The notes beneath the pieces were generated by a model, which had not been told where the DNA came from, ran no database searches, and saw only the letters and a program-made list of their open reading frames with translations. A program made the translations under genes and the position numbers. Shown in pieces: positions 9,089-17,341 of a DNA stretch of 64,000 nucleotides (position 1 is the stretch's first letter; the number at the start of each line of letters is the position of its first letter). Source of the DNA: an uncultured Paracoccaceae bacterium (GTDB taxonomy: Bacteria; Pseudomonadota; Alphaproteobacteria; Rhodobacterales; Rhodobacteraceae); the NCBI GenBank assembly GCA_947496535.1, contig CANMDE010000003.1, forward strand, positions 62,001 to 126,000, read 5' to 3'.

Positions 9089-9580
9089 TCAAGTCGAAAA
9101 CGGGGCATCGGTCCAGCCGTAAGTCCGTTCGATAATCGCGGTTTTGCCTATCATTTCGCCTTTTGTCGTTAGCAGCTGCCCGCCGGCCTTTTCGTAGAAT
9201 GCGCAAGCTCGTGCGTTGCCGTCAATCACGCAGGCCGTGAAAGGTCGGCCCGCAGCACCGTAGGTTGCTTGCAACAACGGGCTGCCCTGCCCATAGCCGC
9301 GGCGGAGCAGATACATCGCCCAAAGCTCTTCGGGGTAGCCTTTGTCGCTCCATTCATCCTCTCGCTGGGGGCCGATCTGGGCAAAGCCGATATCGTCGAT
9401 GACCCCTATGCGGGTGGTGCCTTGGGCCAACGCGCGTGTCCAGATGGACTGCCGATAGGCAAAATTGCGGGCTGCGATTTCAGCTTCGGGCAGCAGGCTG
9501 GGATATGCCTCTTGCCAGCTTTGGACATGGATGCGTGCGATCATGTCGGCATCGTCTGGGGTGGCGGCGCGTGGGGTCAT
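9089..9580 (-). CDS. GNAT-family N-acetyltransferase
   Basis: A 163-residue GNAT protein. It opens with the usual AATPDDADMIARIHVQSWQEAYPSL fold start, has the acetyl-CoA pyrophosphate-binding region around LLRRGYGQGSPLL, and ends with VIDGNARACAFYEKAGG, the typical beta-5 to alpha-4 segment. Substrate (small molecule or protein N-terminus) cannot be inferred. Divergent from zapE, with about 60 bases between the two starts that must carry both promoters. An AAGG ribosome site lies about 8 bases before the ATG. Confidence 0.85.
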   Translation of the reverse strand: MTPRAATPDDADMIARIHVQSWQEAYPSLLPEAEIAARNFAYRQSIWTRALAQGTTRIGVIDDIGFAQIGPQREDEWSDKGYPEELWAMYLLRRGYGQGSPLLQATYGAAGRPFTACVIDGNARACAFYEKAGGQLLTTKGEMIGKTAIIERTYGWTDAPFST

Positions 9581-9643
9581 GTGCAGACCTTCACCGCCTC
9601 AATCGCGCTTTTCAAGACCGGTCCTGCACGGTATCCCGGCTAA

Positions 9644-10699
9644 ATGACAGTGCAAGATGCCTACAACGCCGCCGTGAAGGCGGGGACTTTGACAGCAGAT
9701 GACGCCCAAATTGCCGTTTTACCGGAATTGGAACGTGTGCGTGCCGCATTGGCAGAGCCCGTCAAGCGGGGCGGCTTGTTTCGCAAGGCGCCGCCGCCGA
9801 TACCCGGTCTTTACATGTGGGGTGGCGTCGGTCGGGGTAAATCGATGCTGATGGATCTGCTTTTTGATCAGGTGGATGCCCCCAAGCAACGCCGTCATTT
9901 CCATGCGTTCATGCAATGGGTCCATGCCGAGATGGGCGAGGCCCGCAAGCGCGGGGTCGATGATGCGATAGCGCCCGTCGCCAAGAAGCTGGCCGATGAG
10001 GTTCGGTTTCTGGCGTTTGACGAAATGCAGATCACGGACATCACCGATGCGATGATTGTCGGGCGGCTGTTCGAGGCGCTGTTCGTCGCTGGCGTTGTGA
10101 TAGTCACCACGTCGAACAGGCCACCGGACGATTTGTATAAAGACGGGCTGAACCGGCAGCTTTTTACGCCGTTTATTGCTTTGCTCAAACATCATCTGGT
10201 GGTTCATGAGCTGACCAGTGACACCGACTACAGGCAGGATCGCCTTGCCGGAACCCAAAGCTATTTCGCACCAATCGATGCAGAGGCCCGGACGGCCATC
10301 GCGCAGGTATGGCATGACCTCAGTGGGGGACACTCTGCGCCGCTTGTTCTGCATGTGAAGGGGCGGGAGGTCACCTTGCCTGATTTTCACAATGGGGTGG
10401 CCCGTGCGAAGTTCTTTGACCTTTGTGGCAAGCCCTTGAGTGCCGCCGACTATCTGACTTTGGCCGACACGGTGCGCGTGCTGATTTTGGAGGATATCCC
10501 GGCCCTGTCGCGCAGCAATTTCAACGAGGCCAAACGATTTGTTACGCTGATCGATGCGCTTTATGAAGCCAAGGTCAGGCTGATCGCCAGTGCGGCGGCC
10601 GAACCGGAGATGCTATATCTTGAGGGTGAGGGCACGTTCGAGTTTGAACGTACCGCCAGCCGCTTGCGCGAGATGCAGTCAGATGGCTGGGGCGAGTAA
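9644..10699 (+). CDS. zapE: Cell division protein ZapE (AFG1-like ATPase)
   Basis: A 351-residue AAA-type ATPase of the AFG1/LACE1 family; in E. coli ZapE acts at the constricting Z-ring, and mitochondrial relatives handle respiratory-chain proteins. Walker A is GGVGRGKSMLMD near residue 63, Walker B is FLAFDEMQITDI, and the sensor segment is VTTSNRPPDDLYKDGLNR followed by FTPFIALLK. Full length for the family. Monocistronic, with an AT-richer patch starting immediately downstream. Confidence 0.93.
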   Translation: MTVQDAYNAAVKAGTLTADDAQIAVLPELERVRAALAEPVKRGGLFRKAPPPIPGLYMWGGVGRGKSMLMDLLFDQVDAPKQRRHFHAFMQWVHAEMGEARKRGVDDAIAPVAKKLADEVRFLAFDEMQITDITDAMIVGRLFEALFVAGVVIVTTSNRPPDDLYKDGLNRQLFTPFIALLKHHLVVHELTSDTDYRQDRLAGTQSYFAPIDAEARTAIAQVWHDLSGGHSAPLVLHVKGREVTLPDFHNGVARAKFFDLCGKPLSAADYLTLADTVRVLILEDIPALSRSNFNEAKRFVTLIDALYEAKVRLIASAAAEPEMLYLEGEGTFEFERTASRLREMQSDGWGE

Positions 10700-10919
10700 G
10701 CGTGAAAGGTCGGATTGCTTGGCTTTAACGTCAGGGATTGAGCCGATGCGTATTTCAAACGGAGGGATGCCTTCGTTGGATATGCAGCAATTGGGTATGT
10801 AACCAATGTCTCAAATGAGCCCAAGTTGACTGATGCTGCAGGCTGAGCGAATGTCGGCTTTGACATACATATTCTCACACCTCCAGCGTGGAGCTTCGAA
10901 CAACCTGAAAGTATGCCTG

Positions 10920-11528
10920 ATGGCCACCGACAACTTTGACCCAAACAAAAGTAATATCCGCAAACGCGCGGACGAAATTAAGCCTTATGTCTGCAAGAAC
11001 TTGATCGCAGTTCTGGAATGTCCAAGCGACTTCAAGAATATTGGCACCGTCATTCGTAATGTTAACGCCTTGGGGGCTGAGAAAACGTACATTGTCGATC
11101 CAAGACGCGCACTCCCGGACGATTGGCACGAAATGCGAGAAACCAAGTTTTTCTCGAAGGGATCTGTTTCCGCAATTAAATGGAGCTTTGTCAAACGCTT
11201 CGATAGCACCGAGGACTGTCTGGCACATCTAACAGGCAACAACTTCACCTCAATTGTTACTTCGTCCCACATTAAGGGTAAAAATAACGAGATTCTGAAT
11301 GAAGCCGACTATACGAAGTTCAAAAAGCTTGCTGTTTGGTTTGGAAGTGAAGCCGTTGGAATCAGCGACCTCGCTGTCGCGCATGCCGAGATGTGCGTTA
11401 GCATTCCAATGTTTGGGATGGTTGATAGTCTTAACTTAGGAACGACTTCAGGTATTGTCCTTTACGAAATCACCAATCAACGCCGTAGGTATCAGGAAGA
11501 GTTGGAGTCGAAGATACGCACGCGTTGA
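10920..11528 (+). CDS. SpoU/TrmH-family RNA 2'-O-methyltransferase
   Basis: A 202-residue knotted (SPOUT) methyltransferase. The three SpoU motifs are visible: motif 1 FKNIGTVIRNVNALGAEK, motif 2 WFGSEAVGISDLAV, motif 3 SIPMFGMVDSLNLGTTSGI. The length and lack of an extra N-terminal RNA-binding domain resemble TrmH group 2 proteins, so tRNA is the likelier target than 23S rRNA; this is inference. The ATG at 10920 is preferred; the frame stays open to 10833 but that stretch shows no family sequence. Base composition is clearly more AT-rich than its neighbours (28 of 60 G+C in the stretch counted at 10921-10980), suggesting acquisition. Confidence 0.85.
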   Translation: MATDNFDPNKSNIRKRADEIKPYVCKNLIAVLECPSDFKNIGTVIRNVNALGAEKTYIVDPRRALPDDWHEMRETKFFSKGSVSAIKWSFVKRFDSTEDCLAHLTGNNFTSIVTSSHIKGKNNEILNEADYTKFKKLAVWFGSEAVGISDLAVAHAEMCVSIPMFGMVDSLNLGTTSGIVLYEITNQRRRYQEELESKIRTR

Positions 11529-11773
11529 CAAACCATTGTCTGGAAAAGCAGACGCCTATGTGATTTAGCTCAAGGTCTGCTGAGTTCGCAAAGCAGACAT
11601 CTGCACAACTCAGCTTAGCAATTGCGGCGTATATGGTTGCTACAATTCGGCCAGACGCCGTAGCTTGCATTCCTCCGTCAGGGCAAGCTCCTATGCGCCG
11701 CCTGCAAGCGGTAGACCTGACCGCCCGTGCGGCCTACGCTCGGGTCTGAACGCGAATCTCTTTACGGGCCCTT
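11529..11773. other. Gene-free interval before dnaX with a small hairpin
   Basis: No protein or RNA gene could be supported here. GTCTGCT (11575-11581) and AGCAGAC (11592-11598) form a 7-bp hairpin just after the SpoU gene and may terminate it, although no T tract follows. The second half must hold the dnaX promoter. SRP RNA was specifically looked for because ffs lies near dnaX in some relatives; its conserved GGAAG tetraloop region is absent on both strands. Confidence 0.4.
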
Positions 11774-13516
11774 ATGACTGAACAACCTGCCTACCAAGTG
11801 CTTGCCCGGAAATACCGGCCCGAAACCTTTGCCGATCTCGTGGGGCAGGATGCGATGGTCCGCACCCTGAAAAATGCGTTCGAGGCGGACCGGATCGCGC
11901 AGGCCTTTATTATGACGGGTATCCGGGGGACCGGGAAGACGACCACGGCACGGATCATCGCCAAGGGGATGAACTGTATTGGCCCGGACGGGCAGGGTGG
12001 GCCGACGACCGACCCTTGCGGCCAATGCGAACATTGTGTGGCGATCATGGAAGGTCGCCATGTCGATGTGATGGAGATGGATGCCGCGTCGCGTACTGGT
12101 GTGGGCGATATCCGCGAGATTATTGATAGCGTGCATTACCGGGCGGCCTCGGCCCGATACAAGATCTATATCATCGACGAAGTTCACATGCTGTCCAAGA
12201 ACGCGTTCAATGCGCTGTTGAAGACGCTTGAGGAACCGCCCGCCCATGTGAAGTTCATCTTTGCCACGACCGAGATCAGGCAGGTGCCGGTGACGGTTCT
12301 GTCCCGTTGTCAGCGCTTCGACCTTCGCCGGATTGAGCCGGAGGTGATGATTGCCTTGCTGCGCAAGACGGCTGATGCGGAGAAGGCAGAGATCACGGAC
12401 GATGCCTTGGCGTTGATCACCCGTGCCGCTGAAGGATCGGCCCGCGATGCACAGTCTTTGCTGGATCAGGCGATCAGCCATGGCGCTGGCGAGACGACGG
12501 CAGAGCAGGTGCGCGCGATGCTCGGGTTGGCGGACCGGGGCCGGGTGCTGGATTTGTTTGATATGATCCTGAAAGGTGAGGCCGCAGCGGCCCTGACGGA
12601 GCTATCAGCCCAATATGCCGATGGGGCCGATCCGATGGCGGTGCTGCGCGATCTGGCAGAGGTTTGCCATTGGGTCAGTGTGGTCAAGATCACGCCGGAC
12701 GCAGCTGAAGACCCCACGATCAGCCCCGACGAACGGTCGCGTGGTCAGGCGATGGCAGAGCAGTTGCCCATGCGTGTGCTGTCTCGGATGTGGCAGATGT
12801 TGCTGAAGGCGCTGGAAGAGGTTGCGATTGCGCCCAATGCGATGATGGCCGCTGAAATGGCAGTGATCCGGTTGACCCATGTGGCCGATTTGCCCAGCCC
12901 CGACGAGCTGGTGCGTAAATTGCAGGATGCGACGCCGCCACCGACGGCACCCGCTCCGCCTCGGGCTGCGCCGACCGGTGGGGGTGCGGTTTCATCGGCC
13001 TCAGCGCCAATGCAGTCTGCTCCGTCTGGCCCCACAGCCTCTGGTGCACAAAGTGCTGTGGCTTTGGCGAGCGACGCTTTGCAGCATTATGCCCGGTTTG
13101 AAGACGTTGTTGAACTTATCCGTACCCATCGGGATGTGAAATTGCTGGTGGAAGTTGAGACCGGGTTGCGGCTGGTCAGTTACCAGCCAGGCCGGATTGA
13201 GGTGAACCCAACGGCAGATGCCACCCCCGATCTGGTGGGTCGGCTTGGTGCGCGGTTGCAGGCGTGGACTGGAAATCGCTGGGCGATTTCCGTGGTCGGC
13301 GAAGGTGGCGCACCGACGATTGCAGAGGTCCGCGACGCGGCCGAGAATGCGGTGCGTAGCGAAGCCGAAGAACATCCGTTAGTGCAGGCGGTTATTGCCC
13401 GCTTTCCGAAGGCGAAGATCACCGAGATCAGGACCGAGGCGGATAAGGCCCAAGATGCGCTTGAAGATGCATTGCCGGAGGTTGATGAGGAATGGGATCC
13501 TTTCGAAGAGGACTGA
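11774..13516 (+). CDS. dnaX: DNA polymerase III subunit gamma/tau
   Basis: The clamp-loader ATPase of the replicative polymerase, 580 residues. N-terminal LARKYRPETFADLVGQ, Walker A GIRGTGKTTTARIIAKGMNC, a zinc module with cysteines in CGQCEHC, Walker B IIDEVHMLSKNAFNALLKTLEEPP and the sensor FATTEIRQVPVTVLSRCQRF are all present. After about residue 385 a low-complexity Ala/Pro linker leads to the tau-type C-terminal domain, which ends in an acidic tail. No slippery A-run for a gamma frameshift was noticed. It starts the conserved dnaX-ybaB-recR group, here with one extra small gene inserted before ybaB. Confidence 0.96.
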   Translation: MTEQPAYQVLARKYRPETFADLVGQDAMVRTLKNAFEADRIAQAFIMTGIRGTGKTTTARIIAKGMNCIGPDGQGGPTTDPCGQCEHCVAIMEGRHVDVMEMDAASRTGVGDIREIIDSVHYRAASARYKIYIIDEVHMLSKNAFNALLKTLEEPPAHVKFIFATTEIRQVPVTVLSRCQRFDLRRIEPEVMIALLRKTADAEKAEITDDALALITRAAEGSARDAQSLLDQAISHGAGETTAEQVRAMLGLADRGRVLDLFDMILKGEAAAALTELSAQYADGADPMAVLRDLAEVCHWVSVVKITPDAAEDPTISPDERSRGQAMAEQLPMRVLSRMWQMLLKALEEVAIAPNAMMAAEMAVIRLTHVADLPSPDELVRKLQDATPPPTAPAPPRAAPTGGGAVSSASAPMQSAPSGPTASGAQSAVALASDALQHYARFEDVVELIRTHRDVKLLVEVETGLRLVSYQPGRIEVNPTADATPDLVGRLGARLQAWTGNRWAISVVGEGGAPTIAEVRDAAENAVRSEAEEHPLVQAVIARFPKAKITEIRTEADKAQDALEDALPEVDEEWDPFEED

Positions 13517-13896
13517 CGTATTCTTTCTGTTTGATTGCAAGCCCAGGTTGGGCAGAAGTTTGCGACAAAGAGCGTCCGTATTGGTCACCATCAGATGGAC
13601 CGGCAAGCGCATTTACGGAGCTCTACAACTTCGTTTTGAACCCACTCGTTTTGGGCCTGATGGCTCTGAGTATCTTTGCAATGGCCACTGGTCGGCGGCG
13701 CTTTTTACTACCAATAGCGGCCCTGTGGCTGCTTGTGTTGTTGGTGCTTTTGATGCCTTACGAAATGGATGATGTGCATTACGCCGCCATTAAGGAAGGT
13801 TGTATTGGCCCTCGGCACTTGTCGATAGCCGTCAGCGCTGCAATATGTGTAGTGATGATATTCACAAGCATGCAGAACAAACGGCGGGAGGCATAA
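13492..13896 (+). CDS. Small membrane protein of unknown function inserted between dnaX and ybaB
   Basis: A 134-residue ORF whose ATG lies 25 bases inside the end of dnaX, with GGAGG ten bases upstream. The N-terminus looks like a signal sequence (arginines, then a short hydrophobic core ending near SPGWA). It is followed by at least three hydrophobic segments: NFVLNPLVLGLMALSIFAMA, RFLLPIAALWLLVLLVLLM, and HLSIAVSAAICVVMIFTSM. The stop directly abuts ybaB (which starts at 13897), so it is probably co-transcribed and coupled. I do not recognise a family. Base composition is lower in GC than dnaX and ybaB, so it may be a later insertion into a conserved operon. Confidence 0.65.
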   Translation: MGSFRRGLTYSFCLIASPGWAEVCDKERPYWSPSDGPASAFTELYNFVLNPLVLGLMALSIFAMATGRRRFLLPIAALWLLVLLVLLMPYEMDDVHYAAIKEGCIGPRHLSIAVSAAICVVMIFTSMQNKRREA

Positions 13897-14241
13897 ATGC
13901 TCAAAGGATTAGGCGGGCTTGGCGATATGGCCAAGATGATGAAACAGGCACAGGAAGTGCAGGGCAAGATGGCCCAGATGCAGGAAGATCTTGAAAACGT
14001 CATGGTCGAAGGTGTCAGCGGGGCCGGATTGGTCAAGGCGACGGCCACCGCCAAGGGTGAGTTGAAGGCGCTGGATATAGATCCGTCGATCTTTAACGGT
14101 GACGACAAGGAAGTGGTCGAGGACCTGATCCTTGCTGCGATCAAGGATGCGCAAGGCAAGGCATCTGAAAAGGCGCAGGAAGAGATGTCCAAGCTTACCG
14201 AAGGTCTTGGTCTGCCGCCGGGTGTGAACCTGCCGTTTTGA
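13897..14241 (+). CDS. ybaB: YbaB/EbfC family nucleoid-associated protein
   Basis: A 114-residue DNA-binding protein with the family pattern: an N-terminal helix (AKMMKQAQEVQGKMAQMQEDLE), a central sheet VSGAGLVKATATAKGELKALDIDPS, and the C-terminal helix with KASEKAQEEMSKLTEGLGLPPG. A strong GGGAGG site precedes the ATG. It sits between dnaX and recR, the standard arrangement, and the family acts as a dimeric nucleoid-associated protein that binds DNA at sites linked to repair. Confidence 0.95.
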   Translation: MLKGLGGLGDMAKMMKQAQEVQGKMAQMQEDLENVMVEGVSGAGLVKATATAKGELKALDIDPSIFNGDDKEVVEDLILAAIKDAQGKASEKAQEEMSKLTEGLGLPPGVNLPF

Positions 14242-14287
14242 CCCATTTTCACGAAAATGGGTGGTCTATAAAACTTCGCGAAGTTTT
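14241..14287. repeat. Two adjacent perfect palindromes between ybaB and recR
   Basis: ACCCATTTT (14241-14249) pairs with AAAATGGGT (14254-14262) across a 4-base loop. Directly after it, AAAACTTCGCGAAGTTTT (14270-14287) is an 18-base perfect palindrome centred on CGCG. The first overlaps the last base of the ybaB stop. They may attenuate or process the ybaB-recR message, or be copies of a dispersed Rhodobacterales palindrome. Confidence 0.6.
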
Positions 14288-14306
14288 GTTTGCCGCGAGG
14301 CACTGA

Positions 14307-14900
14307 ATGTCGAACGGCACCGAGGATCTCGAAAATCTGATCGCGCTGATGGCCAAGCTGCCGGGGCTGGGGCCGCGTTCGGCCCGGCGGGCGGTATTAC
14401 ATCTGATCAAGAAGCGCAGTCTGGTACTGTTGCCGTTGGCCGATGCGCTGCAACGGGTCGGAGCCACGGTGCGCGAATGCCTGAATTGCGGGAATATCTG
14501 TACCGCAGATATCTGCGATATCTGTGGGTCCGAGAAACGCGCGACCGGTCAGATTTGCGTGGTTGAGGATGTCGCCGATCTTTGGGCGATGGAACGCAGC
14601 GGTGTTTTCAAAGGGCGCTATCACGTGCTTGGAGGGACGCTGTCGGCCCTGGATGCTGTGGGTCCGGATGAGCTGCGTATTCCCAAGCTGCTGGATCGCA
14701 TAAGGTCAGAAGGGATCAGCGAGGTGATACTCGCGCTTGGGGCCACGATTGATGGGCAGACGACGGCGCATTATATTGCGGATCAATTGCCGGGGGTGAC
14801 GGTCACATCACTGGCACAGGGTGTTCCGGTTGGCGGTGAGCTGGACTATCTGGACGACGGGACGATCACCGCTGCCCTGAATGCGCGCAAGGCGCTTTAG
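14307..14900 (+). CDS. recR: Recombination protein RecR
   Basis: A 197-residue RecF-pathway protein that works with RecO/RecF at gaps and stalled forks. The helix-hairpin-helix [18 protein letters not shown] is at residues about 13-30, the zinc finger has cysteines in [16 protein letters not shown], and the Toprim domain contains [17 protein letters not shown] and [19 protein letters not shown] sequence. A GAGG site precedes the ATG. It overlaps the convergent SH3 gene by 4 bases. Standard length. Confidence 0.96.
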   Translation: MSNGTEDLENLIALMAKLPGLGPRSARRAVLHLIKKRSLVLLPLADALQRVGATVRECLNCGNICTADICDICGSEKRATGQICVVEDVADLWAMERSGVFKGRYHVLGGTLSALDAVGPDELRIPKLLDRIRSEGISEVILALGATIDGQTTAHYIADQLPGVTVTSLAQGVPVGGELDYLDDGTITAALNARKAL

Positions 14901-15427
14901 TCCCTGATTTCCGTTGGATTGACGCCCCATAACATCTCTTTTGGGGCCCAGCCTTTGTAGCCCCCGGTTGTCAGCTGGCACCAGTTTTCGTTGCAATCGC
15001 CGAGCCGGGCGATGACGCCCAGTTCCAGAACCGCATTTTCAAGTGCGTTCGCGTCCGGACGGGATCGCAATGCGGCGGTTTCTGCGTCAATCAGCACGGT
15101 GCGTGCGCCTGACAGCATAGTGTAGTGCACCCAACCGCCTTGCCCTTCCTGATCTATCACGCGGCGCCAGTGGCCGTATTCGGCAATGACCTGCAGCGGC
15201 ATGTTGCGGCGTGTGAATACCCAGTCGATTCTGTGCGAGAGCGATGGTCCGCGTCGCACGTTTGCCTCGGATGCTTTCAGTGAGACATAGCGGGGAAGGG
15301 GCAGATTGGTCTCTGGACCGATGTCCGGGCTTTGGGTGGTCTGATCAGCCTGAACCATTGTTCCGGCCAAAAGTGCTATGACAAAACCCGTCCTCAGCAC
15401 ACGTAACATCTGCACTAATGCAATCAT
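14897..15427 (-). CDS. Secreted SH3-domain protein
   Basis: A 176-residue exported protein with a hydrophobic signal ([21 protein letters not shown]). It carries two bacterial SH3-like modules of the DUF1058 type: [39 protein letters not shown], and a second around [19 protein letters not shown] with [21 protein letters not shown]. Such proteins usually sit in the periplasm and bind cell-wall peptides, but the ligand is unknown. The ATG at 15427 was chosen because the signal peptide begins there and GAAGAGCAGG precedes it; the frame extends upstream without a signal. Convergent with recR (4-base overlap). Confidence 0.83.
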   Translation of the reverse strand: MIALVQMLRVLRTGFVIALLAGTMVQADQTTQSPDIGPETNLPLPRYVSLKASEANVRRGPSLSHRIDWVFTRRNMPLQVIAEYGHWRRVIDQEGQGGWVHYTMLSGARTVLIDAETAALRSRPDANALENAVLELGVIARLGDCNENWCQLTTGGYKGWAPKEMLWGVNPTEIRD

Positions 15428-15533
15428 TGCCTGCTCTTCACTGCTTTCGTGGGCGCACGGTTCTTGTGCTGCGCGTCCCTTTGGCGCAACCTGCCATGGC
15501 AGATGTGATTTGGGAAGCAAGAGAGACGATTAT

Positions 15534-16520
15534 ATGCCAGCTAAGCGATTAAGTGTTGTCGTGACGCGACGGTTGCCAGAGGTTGTTGAGACCCGGCTCA
15601 CGGAACTTTTTGACGTCCGTTTGCGCGATAGCGACGCCCGAATGAGCGCCGATGAACTGGCCGAAGCGATGACTGATGCGGATGTGCTTGTGTCGTCCAT
15701 CACCGATCAGATTGATGCTAAATTGCTAAGCCGTGCGGGTGAGAGATTGAAACTGATCGCCAATTTTGGCGCCGGCGTTGACAATATCGATGTATCCACG
15801 GCCCGCCAGCGCGGCATTCACGTGTCAAACACCCCCGGTGTGGTGACTGAGGACACCGCTGACATGGTGATGGCCCTGATTTTGGGTGTAACGCGCCGGT
15901 TGGCAGAAGGGCTGCGTTTGGCCCAATCGAATGATTGGGAGGGCTGGTCGCCTACGGGCATGCTGGGTGGTCGTATTGCGGGCCGCCGGCTGGGCATTTT
16001 GGGGATGGGCCGCATTGGTCAGGCCGTTGCCCGGCGTGCTGCGGTGTTCGGGATGCAAGTCCACTACCATAATCGCAAACGCCTACGCCCCGAAATTGAA
16101 GAAGAACTGGATGCGACCTATTGGGAGAGCCTTGATCAGATGGTCGCACGGATGGACGTTGTTTCAATCAACTGTCCACATACCCCATCGACCTTTCATC
16201 TGATGAATGCCCGGCGGTTGAAGTTGATGAAACCCGACGCGGTGATCATCAACACCTCGCGCGGTGAAGTGATCGACGGAAACGCACTGACCCGGATGCT
16301 CCGCGCGGGCGAAATCGCAGGCGCGGGGCTTGATGTGTTTGAAAGGGGTCATCAGATCAATCCGCGCCTCAAGGAACTGCCAAACGCCATCCTGCTTCCG
16401 CATATGGGGTCGGCGACTCTGGAGGGCCGGATCGAGATGGGCGAGAAGGTCATCATCAACATCAAGACCTTCGCCGATGGCCACCGCCCACCTGATTTGA
16501 TCGTGCCCAGTATGCTTTGA
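15534..16520 (+). CDS. NAD(P)-dependent D-2-hydroxyacid dehydrogenase (glyoxylate/hydroxypyruvate reductase type)
   Basis: A 328-residue enzyme of the D-isomer-specific 2-hydroxyacid dehydrogenase family. The NAD-binding motif is GILGMGRIGQAVARRA. The catalytic arginine lies in NTSRGEVIDG, the glutamate in GLDVFERG, and the histidine in LLPHMGSATLEGR. The substrate-side signature NFGAGVDNIDV is also present. An ATG at 15534 with GAGAGA upstream is chosen; the frame runs back to 15378 but overlaps the divergent SH3 promoter and adds no family sequence. Glyoxylate or hydroxypyruvate reduction is the likeliest activity given the residues and length; D-lactate or other substrates cannot be excluded. 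Confidence 0.9.
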   Translation: MPAKRLSVVVTRRLPEVVETRLTELFDVRLRDSDARMSADELAEAMTDADVLVSSITDQIDAKLLSRAGERLKLIANFGAGVDNIDVSTARQRGIHVSNTPGVVTEDTADMVMALILGVTRRLAEGLRLAQSNDWEGWSPTGMLGGRIAGRRLGILGMGRIGQAVARRAAVFGMQVHYHNRKRLRPEIEEELDATYWESLDQMVARMDVVSINCPHTPSTFHLMNARRLKLMKPDAVIINTSRGEVIDGNALTRMLRAGEIAGAGLDVFERGHQINPRLKELPNAILLPHMGSATLEGRIEMGEKVIINIKTFADGHRPPDLIVPSML

Positions 16521-16526
16521 CGCGGT

Positions 16527-17180
16527 TCAACCGCCCGACCAGTTCTGCGGGATGACCTTATGCGCCAATGCCGCTTTCACGATTTTCCGATAGTGTTTCA
16601 TGCTGTGCGCCGTGAACTTGCGGTTCGATTCTACCTTTAGTTCTTTCACCACACCCATATGGACAAAACTGCTGGGCACTTTTGGCACAATATCGTCAAC
16701 GCGGTTGATGATCAGACATTTTTCGTGGTTTTTCACCGGCCCCCGGTTGGCCTTGGTCCGGGGTGCCGCAAATCCGATGCCGGGTACCCCATAGCTTTTG
16801 GTCAGGATCTGTGTCGCTGCCGCGCCAAGGGAATGACCGATGATGAATTTCGGGCGTACTTTGATATCCTTCAGCCATTCGAAAACCACGACCGAATATG
16901 CCAGAAACCCCTGATGCCAGATTGTGCCGGACGCCCCCTTTGCGGTGGTTTCGTCGTCCATCCGGTATTTCTGACGTCCCAATCGCAGTGGTCTGAGATT
17001 GTAGAGCAGATAATCTTGGAGTGAATTTGACCCCGGCAGCAACAGGATGTCACCGTCAAGCACATGCGCCTGCACGTCTTCATGCGGGCAGGATTTCAAT
17101 AATTTGGGTTTGGTAATGCGTTTGCTTTGGTAGCTTGCTTCGGCCAAAATTGCGGCACCATCGATTGAAAATACAGACAT
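16527..17180 (-). CDS. Lipase class 3-like alpha/beta hydrolase
   Basis: A 217-residue protein with a nucleophile elbow GHSLGAAATQI (serine near residue 118), an aspartate in INRVDDIVPKVPSSF and a late histidine in AHSMKHYRK, matching a Ser-Asp-His triad arranged as in fungal-type class 3 lipases. There is no signal peptide, so it is probably cytoplasmic or released by another route. A strong AAGGAGT site lies before the ATG. Monocistronic, convergent with the dehydrogenase gene with only 6 bases between stops. The substrate is unknown, and the cap region is short compared with true secreted lipases. Confidence 0.75.
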   Translation of the reverse strand: MSVFSIDGAAILAEASYQSKRITKPKLLKSCPHEDVQAHVLDGDILLLPGSNSLQDYLLYNLRPLRLGRQKYRMDDETTAKGASGTIWHQGFLAYSVVVFEWLKDIKVRPKFIIGHSLGAAATQILTKSYGVPGIGFAAPRTKANRGPVKNHEKCLIINRVDDIVPKVPSSFVHMGVVKELKVESNRKFTAHSMKHYRKIVKAALAHKVIPQNWSGG

Positions 17181-17341
17181 AACAATACTCCTTCTGTAGT
17201 AGAGAGGGGATCATGCATGTTAAAATCGGTCCAGTCGGGAAAGCCTGACCCCATTTTCTGCCGGTTGATTTGATTGGATCAGTGTTTGCTTCCCCTGATC
17301 CGCGTTCTGTTCTAGCAAAGCATTGCGAAACAAAAGGAATT

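Noticed and set aside
11529..11773. SRP RNA (ffs) or another small RNA before dnaX
   Set aside because: The GGAAG tetraloop and the conserved GGTCAGG..GGAAGCAGCC helix are missing on both strands; only a 7-bp hairpin is seen.
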